Shown here piece by piece: positions 1 to 5,879 of a DNA stretch of 9,374 bases (position 1 is its first letter; every line of letters begins with the position of its first letter). The notes beneath the pieces were generated by a model, which did no database searches, was not told the DNA's origin, and saw nothing but the letters and a program-made list of their open reading frames with translations. The stretch spans positions 1 to 9,374 of the forward strand of contig CALMSE010000245.1 of the NCBI GenBank assembly GCA_937872275.1. The letters are read 5' to 3'. The position numbers and the translations under genes are program-made. The stretch comes from an uncultured Leucobacter sp. Its GTDB lineage: Bacteria > Actinomycetota > Actinomycetes > Actinomycetales > Microbacteriaceae.

Positions 1-1200
1 GGCGTCGGCGAGCTCGGCCTCGATCGCGGCCGCGCCCCCGTCGAGCCCGAGCGCGAGGGCGACGGCCTGCTCGACCTTCTGATCGGCGAAGGCGAGCCAC
101 GACTTCAGACGCTCGTCGAGCTTCGACTCGTCGCGCACGTCGTGCGGCACGTGCTGGAGGCTGTTCGAGGTGCCGATCGAGACGTCGAGGCCCGCGTCGC
201 GCAGGCGCTCCACCGCGGCGAGCGCGGCGCGGAGGTCGGTGCGCCAGATGTTGCGGCCGTCGACGAGGCCCGCGACGAGGCGCGTGCCGGCGAACGCCTG
301 GGCGAGCGTGCCCGCGGCGAGCTCCGCCTCGGGCAGGGATCCGCGCACGAGGTCGGCCTGCACCGCTTCGACCGGCAGCGCGCCGAGGCGCGCGAGCGCC
401 TGGGAGGAGTCGCCGTAGGGCGCCGTGAGCAGGATGGCCGGCCGGTTCCCGGCGCCGCCGAGCGCGGCGTAGGCCCGCTCGACGAGCGCGACGATCTCCT
501 CGCGCGGCACCGCGAGCGAGTCGGAGACGAGGGCGGGCTCGTCGAGCTGCACCCAGCCGGCGCCCGCCTCGGCGAACGCGCCGAGCAGCTCGGCGTAGAC
601 GGCGACGAGCTCGTCGAGGCGGTCGATCGGGCGGAAGCCGTCGCCCGCTCCGCCTGCGGCCTTCGCGAGCAGCAGATAGGTGACGGGGCCCACGATCACG
701 GGGCGCGACTCGACGCCCTGATCCGCCGCCTCGCCGATCTGGGCGAGGAGCGCGGCGGGGTTCGCCGCGAAGGGGGTGCGCTCGTCGATCTCGGGCACGC
801 TGTAGTGGTAGTTGGTGTCGAACCACTTGGTCATCTCGAGGGGCTGATGCGCCTCGTCGCCGCGGGCGAGCGCGAAGTAGAGGTCGAGCTCGCTCGCCCC
901 CTCCCGGTCGGCGACGTCCGCGAAGCGACCGGGGATCGCGCCGACGGCGAGCGTGGCGTCGAGCACCTGATCGTAGAAGCTGAAGCTCTCGGGCACCGCG
1001 CCGCCCGCGGCGGGCAGACCGAGCTCGACGAGACGCGCGCGGGTGGCGGCGCGCAGCTCGCGGGCGATGCGCTGCAGCTCGGCCTCGTCGATGGCGCCCT
1101 TCCAGAACGACTCGATCGCGCGCTTGAGCTCGCGGCGACGGCCGAGGCGCGGGTAGCCGAGGATGGTGGCGGTGGGCAGGGTGCTGGACTGAGTCGGCAT
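1..1200 (-). CDS. metE: Cobalamin-independent methionine synthase, N-terminal half (partial)
   Basis: MetE (5-methyltetrahydropteroyltriglutamate--homocysteine methyltransferase) makes methionine by moving the methyl group of methyl-tetrahydrofolate to homocysteine in the cytoplasm. The reverse strand from 1200 reads 400 codons to the window edge without a stop. Family motifs seen: LGYPRLGRRRELK (residues 14-26), EMTKWFDTNYHY (122-133), GPVTYL (171-176), WVQLDEPAL (216-224) and GLVDGRNIW (311-319), all in the order of E. coli MetE. E. coli MetE is 753 residues, so about half is missing. The zinc-binding His/Cys residues lie in the C-terminal barrel outside the window, so catalytic integrity cannot be judged. 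The ATG at 1200 has a good Shine-Dalgarno (GAAGGAAG, 1203-1210). An in-frame ATG at 1308 would add 36 codons but has no ribosome site and no family resemblance. Monocistronic start; a leader of at least 100 bases lies upstream. Confidence 0.97.
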   Translation of the reverse strand, partial: MPTQSSTLPTATILGYPRLGRRRELKRAIESFWKGAIDEAELQRIARELRAATRARLVELGLPAAGGAVPESFSFYDQVLDATLAVGAIPGRFADVADREGASELDLYFALARGDEAHQPLEMTKWFDTNYHYSVPEIDERTPFAANPAALLAQIGEAADQGVESRPVIVGPVTYLLLAKAAGGAGDGFRPIDRLDELVAVYAELLGAFAEAGAGWVQLDEPALVSDSLAVPREEIVALVERAYAALGGAGNRPAILLTAPYGDSSQALARLGALPVEAVQADLVRGSLPEAELAAGTLAQAFAGTRLVAGLVDGRNIWRTDLRAALAAVERLRDAGLDVSIGTSNSLQHVPHDVRDESKLDERLKSWLAFADQKVEQAVALALGLDGGAAAIEAELADA

Positions 1201-1423
1201 GACTTCCTTCGGTGAGAACTCAAGGATCGGGACGCGACGCAGGAATGCGCGGTCTCTCCCCGTGGAACCCTTCGAGGCTATGCGCGCGCCCGGAGCGGGC
1301 CCAAGCATAAGACGAAATATTACAGATGACCGCAGTAAAGACGCTGAATCATAATTTAAAATTATGAGTTGAGAGGCGCAGAAGCGCACGCCGAAGGCGG
1401 ATCCCGTGCCGCCGGCCGCGCCG
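1201..1423 (-). promoter_or_regulatory. metE leader and promoter region (no protein gene)
   Basis: This is the part of the 351-base gap nearest metE; metE transcription must start here. GC drops sharply between about 1305 and 1370, the usual mark of a promoter in such DNA. Possible minus-strand -10 boxes are TAATAT (1317-1322) and TATGCT (1304-1309), but neither has a convincing -35 at 17-18 bases. A small hairpin (GCCCG/CGGGC, 1288-1300) lies in the leader. I looked for a cobalamin riboswitch, common ahead of metE in actinobacteria, and did not recognise a B12-box-like sequence. The exact start site is therefore unresolved. Confidence 0.5.
1349..1367. promoter_or_regulatory. AT-rich 19-base palindrome, candidate operator upstream of metE
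   Basis: TCATAATTT-A-AAATTATGA is a perfect palindrome around a single central A, standing out in DNA of about 70% GC. It sits 149 bases upstream of the metE ATG and just upstream of the candidate -10 boxes, a position suited to a dimeric regulator. It does not match the TAGAC-N6-GTCTA site of corynebacterial McbR. Which regulator would bind is unknown, and it could instead be only an A/T-rich upstream promoter element. Confidence 0.4.
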
Positions 1424-1509
1424 GTGCAGTTCAGCCGGTTGGGGGCGTTCAGCCGGATGAATCCAGTGATTTCCTTCCGGCTGAACGCCCCCAACCGGCT
1501 CAAGTGCAC
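1424..1509. terminator. Very long GC-rich inverted repeat, probable hflX terminator
   Basis: Arms 1433-1457 and 1476-1500 are perfectly complementary over 25 bases around an 18-base loop (1458-1475). Pairing extends outward to 1424 and 1509 with only two mismatches, giving a 34-bp stem. It begins about 43 bases after the hflX stop, between hflX and metE on the same strand, so a terminator role is the simplest reading. There is no T-tract on either side. Each arm also carries the 8-mer TCAGCCGG or its near-copy at both ends, so the element is internally repetitive. The length is unusual for a plain terminator; a dispersed palindromic repeat or small mobile remnant is the alternative. Confidence 0.6.
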
Positions 1510-1551
1510 GCGGCAGCACACGATGGCACCCGCGTCGCGGCGCTCTCCGCC

Positions 1552-3090
1552 TCAGCCGAGGAACGGCTCGAGCTTCGCGAGGGTCTCGCCGCCGACGTAG
1601 GCGCGCACGCGGGTGCCGCCCTCTTCGTATGCGACGTCGACCACCCGGTTGCGCTCGTGGAGCTCGGCCACGAGGTCGCCGCGCTCGTAGGGCACCACGA
1701 CCGTGACCTCGCGCTCGGGCACGGGCAGAGCGGCATCGATCCGCCGCTTCAGCTCGTCGATGCCCTCCCCGGTGCGCGCCGAGACGAAGACCGCGTCGGA
1801 CGCGAGCCCGTGCAGCACGAGCCGCTGGGTCTCGTCGATGAGATCGGCCTTGTTGAAGGCGACGATCTCGGGGATGCCGAGCCCGTCCACTTCGGCGACC
1901 ACGTCTCGCACGGTCTGCAGCTGCGCCGCGGGATCGGGGTGGGAGGCGTCGACGACGTGCACGATCACGTCGGCGTCGGCGACCTCCTCGAAGGTCGAGC
2001 GGAACGCCTCGACGAGCTGGTGCGGGAGGTTGCGCACGAAACCGACCGTGTCGGCGTAGGTGAAGCGGCGTCCGTCGGCGGTCTCGGAGTGGCGCACCGT
2101 CGTGTCGAGCGTCGCGAAGAGCTGGTTCTGCACGAGGGCCTCGGCTCCCGTGAGCCGGTTCAAGAGGCTCGACTTGCCCGCGTTCGTATAGCCTGCGATC
2201 GCGACCGAGGGAACCTCGCCGCGCTTGCGGTTCGCCCGCTTCGCCTCGCGCGCCGGAGCGAAGCCCTTGATCTGCTGCCGCAGCTTCGCCATGCGGGTGT
2301 TGATGCGGCGGCGATCGAGCTCGATCTTCGTCTCGCCGGGGCCGCGCGAACCCATGCCCGCACCACCCGCGCCCACCTGGCCGCCCGCCTGGCGCGACAT
2401 CGAATCGCCCCAGCCGCGCAGCCTCGGCAGCAGGTACTCGAGCTGCGCCAGCTCGACCTGGGCCTTGCCTTCGCGGCTCTTCGCGTGCTGGCTGAAGATG
2501 TCGAGGATCACGGCCGTGCGGTCGATCACCTTGACCTTCACCACGTCTTCGAGCGCACGGCGCTGAGAGGGAGAGAGCTCGGTGTCGGCGACCACGGTGT
2601 CGGCGCCGAGCGCCGCCACGAGCTCGGCGAGCTCCGCGGCTTTCCCCTTGCCGAGGTAGGTCGCGGGGTCGGGATGCGCACGGCGCTGCAGCAGGCCGTC
2701 GAGCACCTGGGCGCCCGCGGTCTCGGCGAGCGCCGAGAGCTCGCGCAGCGAGTTCTCCGCATCCTCGAGCCCGTGCTTCGCCGATCCCGTGTACACGCCG
2801 ATGAGCACGACCTTCTCGAGCCGCAGCTGCCGGTACTCGACCTCGGTGACGTCTTCGAGCTCGGTCGAGAGGCCGGCGACCCGGCGCAGGGCCGCGCGCT
2901 CCTCGCGCTCGAGGCGGATCGCGTCGAGGTCGTCGCCCAGCGTGTCATGGGCCTCGTCGCCGAGCGCCTGGGCGCCGCTCAGGTCGCGGATCACCGTCGC
3001 GCGGCCCGCGCCCTCGGCGCGGGCGAGCACCCGCTCGAGGGCGTCGTCGGACACGGATCGGTCGGCTGTGGGGGTGTCTCGTTCTGTCAT
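1552..3090 (-). CDS. hflX: Ribosome-associated GTPase HflX
   Basis: HflX binds the 50S subunit/70S ribosome and, in studied bacteria, splits stalled ribosomes using GTP. The 512-residue product has the HflX N-terminal domain followed by a TRAFAC GTPase domain: G1 GYTNAGKS (300-307), G3 DTVG (347-350), G4 NKAD (413-416) and G5 SAR (437-439). The glycine-rich linker with GSRGPGETKIE (247-257) is diagnostic for the family. The start at 3090 is preferred over an in-frame ATG at 3141 because GGAG lies in good position just upstream (minus strand, 3095-3099) and the extra 17 residues look like untranslated leader. The roughly 80 residues before the conserved part are charged, as in other actinobacterial HflX proteins. 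It is divergent from the methyltransferase gene, 83 bases apart, and followed by the long hairpin at 1424-1509. Confidence 0.97.
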   Translation of the reverse strand: MTERDTPTADRSVSDDALERVLARAEGAGRATVIRDLSGAQALGDEAHDTLGDDLDAIRLEREERAALRRVAGLSTELEDVTEVEYRQLRLEKVVLIGVYTGSAKHGLEDAENSLRELSALAETAGAQVLDGLLQRRAHPDPATYLGKGKAAELAELVAALGADTVVADTELSPSQRRALEDVVKVKVIDRTAVILDIFSQHAKSREGKAQVELAQLEYLLPRLRGWGDSMSRQAGGQVGAGGAGMGSRGPGETKIELDRRRINTRMAKLRQQIKGFAPAREAKRANRKRGEVPSVAIAGYTNAGKSSLLNRLTGAEALVQNQLFATLDTTVRHSETADGRRFTYADTVGFVRNLPHQLVEAFRSTFEEVADADVIVHVVDASHPDPAAQLQTVRDVVAEVDGLGIPEIVAFNKADLIDETQRLVLHGLASDAVFVSARTGEGIDELKRRIDAALPVPEREVTVVVPYERGDLVAELHERNRVVDVAYEEGGTRVRAYVGGETLAKLEPFLG

Positions 3091-3173
3091 CTGACTCCAG
3101 TGTAGGCGCGGGGTCGGGCGGCGGCCCGGGTGTTCACCCACAGCGCAGCCCGCCGATGGGATACTGGTCTCTC

Positions 3174-3866
3174 GTGAGCGAGCACTACTTCAGCGAGGCC
3201 CCCGCGGGCGAGTACCGGCCCCGCGAGATCGAGGTCGAGCTCGCGGGAGCGCCCAGGCGCCTCCTCACCGCCGGCGGCGTGTTCAGCCCCGACCACCTGG
3301 ACGAGGGCACGCGGGTGCTGCTGCGCACGATCGAGTCGACCCCTCCCCGGCGTCCGGGCCTCGACGCGGAGCCCGGCGGAACGACCGCGCAGGGCGGGGC
3401 GCCGTCCGAGGCGGCCGGGCGGGAAGCGGATCGCGCACCCGTCCTCGACCTCGGCTGCGGCTGGGGGCCGATCGCGCTCTCGGCGGCGCTGAGGCGCCCC
3501 GCCGCCGAGGTCTGGGCGGTGGACGTGAACGAACGCGCGCGGGAGCTCACCGCGGCGAACGCCGAGCGCCTCGGGCTCGCGAACGTGCGGGTCGCCGCCC
3601 CCGAGGAGGTGCCCGAGGGGCTCGCCTTCACCGAGATCCTCTCGAACCCGCCGATCCGTGTGGGCAAGCCGGCGCTGCACGGCATGCTGCGGCAGTGGCT
3701 GAGCCGGCTCGCGGTGGGCGGATCCGCCCGCCTCGTCGTGGCGAAGCACCTGGGCGCCGAGTCGCTGCAGCGGTGGATCGCCGCGGAGCTCCCCGAGCTC
3801 GACGTCGCGCGCGCGGCGCGGGACAAGGGCTTCCACGTCATCGAGGCCCGGCGCCGCGCCGGGTAG
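3174..3866 (+). CDS. Class I SAM-dependent methyltransferase, YbxB/RsmC-like
   Basis: This 230-residue protein has a single Rossmann-type methyltransferase domain: SAM-binding motif I LDLGCGWGPI (91-100), acidic motif II DVNE (117-120) and the catalytic-type motif NPPI (158-161), as in RsmC-type N2-guanine methyltransferases. It resembles B. subtilis YbxB, whose N-terminus is also SEHYxSExP, so I choose GTG 3174; an in-frame ATG at 3156 would add six residues of no family resemblance. No clear Shine-Dalgarno precedes the GTG, and GATACT (3160-3165) eight bases upstream could be the -10 of a leaderless transcript. Residues 57-88 are a Pro/Gly/Ala-rich insert before motif I. The substrate (rRNA guanine or another amine) cannot be fixed from sequence. 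It faces the monooxygenase gene end-to-end. Confidence 0.85.
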   Translation: MSEHYFSEAPAGEYRPREIEVELAGAPRRLLTAGGVFSPDHLDEGTRVLLRTIESTPPRRPGLDAEPGGTTAQGGAPSEAAGREADRAPVLDLGCGWGPIALSAALRRPAAEVWAVDVNERARELTAANAERLGLANVRVAAPEEVPEGLAFTEILSNPPIRVGKPALHGMLRQWLSRLAVGGSARLVVAKHLGAESLQRWIAAELPELDVARAARDKGFHVIEARRRAG

Positions 3867-3908
3867 CCGGCACCCCGGTCCGAGACGACTCGGGGACCGG
3901 GTGCCGGC
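3866..3908. terminator. Bidirectional hairpin terminator between convergent genes
   Basis: GCCGGCAC (3866-3873) pairs with GTGCCGGC (3901-3908), and the stem continues inward through CC/GG, GGTCC/GGACC and GAG/CTC with small bulges (C3876; G3892-G3893) to an ACGA loop (3885-3888), about 18 bp in all. It fills the 48-base gap between the methyltransferase stop and the monooxygenase stop, so it can serve both strands. No T-tract follows on either strand, which is common for actinobacterial terminators. Confidence 0.7.
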
Positions 3909-3914
3909 ACCGGG

Positions 3915-5327
3915 CTACGCGACGGAGGCCGTCCGATCCACCCGCAACCCGGCGTAGAACCCGTCGTCGCCCATGCGCGGGATCGGGATGCCGTATTCGG
4001 ACTCGAGGGTGTTCCACGCGGCCTCGAGCGCCGGGATGTGCACCTGGTTGCCGTTGCGGCGGGTGTCGAGGAAGTCGGCCCCCTCGCGCAGATTCGGGCG
4101 GTACGACTCGCGCAGCCGGCGCACGTTGTCGGCGTTGGTGCCGTGCAGCACGGCGTCGGCCTCGGCCGCGATGAACTGCGCCTCCTGGTCGAAGATCGAG
4201 AAGGTGTTGCCGGCGAAATGCAGCGCGCCCGCCTGGTAGAGGCCGGGCTGATCCTCGAAGAAGGCGCCGAGCACGGCCTCGGGGTGGCCGTTCTCGTAGT
4301 GCAGCACGCCCTCGTCGAGCCAGGGCACGAAGACGTCGTAGCCGGTGGCGAAGACAATGACGTCGAAGTCCTCGCTGCGGCCGTCGGAGAAGGCGACCGT
4401 GCTGCCCGAGACGCCCACGATGTCGGGGCGGTGCTGGAGCAGGCCGTGGGCCAGAGCGTGCAGCACCTGCGAGTTCATGATCGGGTGCGTCTGGCCGAAG
4501 GCGTGGTCGGGCGCGGGCAGGCCGAAGTTGGTCACGTCGCCCACGCCCTCGATCACGACCTGCAGCTTCTCCTCGAAGGTCTTGCCCTGCAGTTCGGCCG
4601 GCAGCTCGGCGTCGGGGATGTTTCCGGCGAGCAGGTCGGGGGTCGGGATGCCGTGGGTGAACTTCGGGAAGAAGTAGTAGCCGCGGCGGGTCGACAGGCG
4701 CGCGGTGTCGGCGAAGAAGGCCGCATCGGCCACGATGTCGACGCCGCTGTTGCCCGCGCCCACGACGAGCACGCGCTTGCCGACGAACTCGGCGGTCGAG
4801 TGGTACTCGGCGCTGTGGATGACCCGGCCGGAGAAGGTGTCGAGCCCCGGGTAGTCGGGGATCACGGGAGCCCATTGCGCGCCGGTCGCGATGACCACGC
4901 CGCGGAAGTCGCGGGTCGTGCCGTCGGAGAGCGCGAGCCGCCAGAAACGGCCGGCTTCGGTGTCGACGGGCGCGGCGTGCTCCACTGCGACCCCCGTGCG
5001 CGCGTGCCGGTCGATGCCGTAGCTGCGCGCGAAGGACTGGACGTACTCGCGCATCTGATGCCACTTCGGGTACATCGGGTAGTCCTCCGGCATGGGATAT
5101 CCGATGAAGCCGCCGTAGTCGCGGCTCGAGATGAAGTTGCAGCTGAGGTACATGGGCGACCCGGGCTGCTCGATGTTCCAGATGCCTCCGAGCTCGTCGT
5201 GGCGCTCGAAGATCTCGAACGGAACGTCGCGCTTCAGCATCGCGCGGGCCACGAGGAGGCCGGCGGGGCCGCCTCCCACGATCGCGTAGCTGCCGGGCAG
5301 GGTCTGGGCGCCTGCGGTATCGGACAT
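3915..5327 (-). CDS. FAD/NADPH-dependent monooxygenase (FMO family)
   Basis: A 470-residue class B flavoprotein monooxygenase, a cytoplasmic enzyme using NADPH and O2 through a flavin hydroperoxide to oxygenate soft nucleophiles (N or S) or ketones. Visible motifs: FAD-binding GGGPAG (18-23) with the acidic E41 at the end of the second strand; GGIWN (47-51); the FMO fingerprint FSGRVIHSAEY (165-175), matching FxGxxxHxxxY; NADPH-binding VGAGNSG (189-195); and FATGY (326-330). The fingerprint ends in Tyr, not Trp as in typical Baeyer-Villiger enzymes, so an FMO-type N/S-oxygenase is more likely; the substrate is unknown. The start at 5327 has AAGGAG eight bases upstream. Length is normal for bacterial FMOs. 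It appears to be a single-gene unit, divergent from the toxin-like operon. GC is high, like the housekeeping genes. Confidence 0.9.
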   Translation of the reverse strand: MSDTAGAQTLPGSYAIVGGGPAGLLVARAMLKRDVPFEIFERHDELGGIWNIEQPGSPMYLSCNFISSRDYGGFIGYPMPEDYPMYPKWHQMREYVQSFARSYGIDRHARTGVAVEHAAPVDTEAGRFWRLALSDGTTRDFRGVVIATGAQWAPVIPDYPGLDTFSGRVIHSAEYHSTAEFVGKRVLVVGAGNSGVDIVADAAFFADTARLSTRRGYYFFPKFTHGIPTPDLLAGNIPDAELPAELQGKTFEEKLQVVIEGVGDVTNFGLPAPDHAFGQTHPIMNSQVLHALAHGLLQHRPDIVGVSGSTVAFSDGRSEDFDVIVFATGYDVFVPWLDEGVLHYENGHPEAVLGAFFEDQPGLYQAGALHFAGNTFSIFDQEAQFIAAEADAVLHGTNADNVRRLRESYRPNLREGADFLDTRRNGNQVHIPALEAAWNTLESEYGIPIPRMGDDGFYAGLRVDRTASVA

Positions 5328-5339
5328 GGGGATGCTCCT

Positions 5340-5361
5340 TCGTACGGGTGTTCTCGTACGA
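5340..5361. promoter_or_regulatory. Inverted repeat TCGTACG-N8-CGTACGA ahead of the monooxygenase
   Basis: Two copies of the self-complementary CGTACG (5341-5346, 5355-5360) with a flanking T and A form a 22-base inverted repeat, 13-34 bases upstream of the monooxygenase start and directly next to its ribosome site. Spacing and symmetry suit a dimeric repressor such as a TetR-family protein, which often controls such oxygenases, but no regulator gene is in view. No clear promoter boxes could be placed for this gene. Confidence 0.35.
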
Positions 5362-5437
5362 GTGTGGGGCAGGATCAGCCGCGCGTGTTGCCCGTGCGCG
5401 ACATCGGGTTGTGCAGCGAGCGCGCAGTCACCGGAAG

Positions 5438-5481
5438 ATCGAAATCGATCAGAATCTCAGGTTTCCTATAGGATATTGATC
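5438..5481 (+). promoter_or_regulatory. Candidate promoter of the toxin-like operon
   Basis: The stretch is AT-richer than its surroundings and holds TAGGAT (5469-5474), a good actinobacterial -10, inside the palindrome TCCTATAGGA (5464-5473). A -35 at 17-18 bases would be TCGATC (5445-5450), a weak match. A second small inverted repeat, GATCG-AAAT-CGATC, covers 5438-5451. Transcription from this -10 would begin at about 5481, directly at the foot of the following hairpin. Because TCCTATAGGA is symmetric, a minus-strand promoter for the monooxygenase here is also possible. Confidence 0.4.
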
Positions 5482-5521
5482 GGGGAATCCGGACATACCG
5501 GTATTCCCCTCTTCTGTTTTT
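5482..5521 (+). terminator. Terminator-like hairpin in the toxin-operon leader
   Basis: GGGGAAT-CCGG (5482-5492) pairs with CCGG-T-ATTCCCC (5498-5509): 11 base pairs, one bulged T (5502) and a five-base loop ACATA. It is followed on the plus strand by a T-rich run ending in five Ts (5510-5521). This is a textbook intrinsic terminator for plus-strand transcription, but no plus-strand gene lies upstream to need one, and the ribosome site of the next operon starts two bases later. It may insulate the operon from antisense read-through, act as an attenuator, or be a 5'-end stabilising stem. Confidence 0.6.
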
Positions 5522-5533
5522 CGAGGAGGTTCG

Positions 5534-5587
5534 ATGCCGAGCACCCATACGCACCACACCGACATCGAAGATCGTCGGGCTCGCTGA
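5534..5587 (+). CDS. Possible 17-residue leader peptide
   Basis: ATG at 5534 is four bases after GAGGAGG (5523-5529), the strongest ribosome site in the operon, and opens an ORF of 17 sense codons (MPSTHTHHTDIEDRRAR) that ends in TGA at 5585-5587. The next gene's GTG begins one base later and has no good ribosome site of its own. This suggests that ribosomes finishing the short ORF restart on the next gene. The peptide is His/Thr- and charge-rich with no recognised family. It may simply be a device for coupling; alternatively the ribosome site could be used directly for the GTG from a distance. It has not been shown to be translated. Confidence 0.4.
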   Translation: MPSTHTHHTDIEDRRAR

Positions 5588-5588
5588 G

Positions 5589-5879
5589 GTGTCAGGGATC
5601 CGGGTCGCGGGCGAGTTGCTCGTCCAAACTTCGACGACCCTCTCGAATGCCGGTTCGGCGTTCTCGGCCGCAGGATCGGTCTCCGTGGCCGCCGACTCCG
5701 GCGCGAGCGACGTGGATGCCGCTCTGACCGGGTTTCAGGCGGCTCTGGCACTGGCGGCGGACGCCACCGGCCAGGGTGCCGAGTCGACCAGACAGATGGC
5801 CCAGCAAGCCCGAGCCGATTTCATCGCTCTCGACGGTCGGCTCGCGGCGAAGACCTCGGAGCTGGGAGGGCGAGGATGA
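5589..5879 (+). CDS. Small helical WXG100/EspC-like protein, putative type VII secretion partner
   Basis: A 96-residue Ala-rich protein that reads as two amphipathic helices (about 4-30 and 42-92) with a break near 31-41. Length and build match small type VII secretion proteins of the WXG100/EspC/Lap kind, which pair with the helical N-terminus of secreted toxins. There is no WxG motif (no tryptophan at all). FIALD (78-82) near the end resembles the YxxxD/E export signal with Phe for Tyr. The start is GTG; no better start exists in this frame back to the stop at 5469. Its stop overlaps the next start by four bases (ATGA), implying coupled translation and probably a complex with that product. 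Assignment rests on architecture and position, not on a recognised family signature. Confidence 0.6.
   Translation: MSGIRVAGELLVQTSTTLSNAGSAFSAAGSVSVAADSGASDVDAALTGFQAALALAADATGQGAESTRQMAQQARADFIALDGRLAAKTSELGGRG

Noticed and set aside
142..1215. 357-codon open frame on the plus strand
   Set aside because: It lies antisense to metE, is rich in Arg/Glu/Val/Gly as expected of a shadow frame in high-GC DNA, and has no recognisable motif.
1201..1308. In-frame 36-codon upstream extension of metE starting at ATG 1308
   Set aside because: No ribosome site, no similarity to MetE N-termini, while ATG 1200 has a good site and gives the usual start.
1369..3105. 578-codon open frame on the plus strand
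   Set aside because: Antisense to hflX and running through the intergenic hairpin; hflX shows all its GTPase motifs, so this is a shadow.
3087..4357. Long minus-strand frames across the methyltransferase and monooxygenase ends
   Set aside because: They cross the convergent terminator and oppose genes with clear motifs; composition is Arg/Ala/Ser/Pro-rich without domains.
3838..5471. Long alternative frames on both strands over the monooxygenase
   Set aside because: The frame 3915-5327 carries every FMO motif; the others are Arg/Ala/Pro- or Val/Gly-rich shadows.
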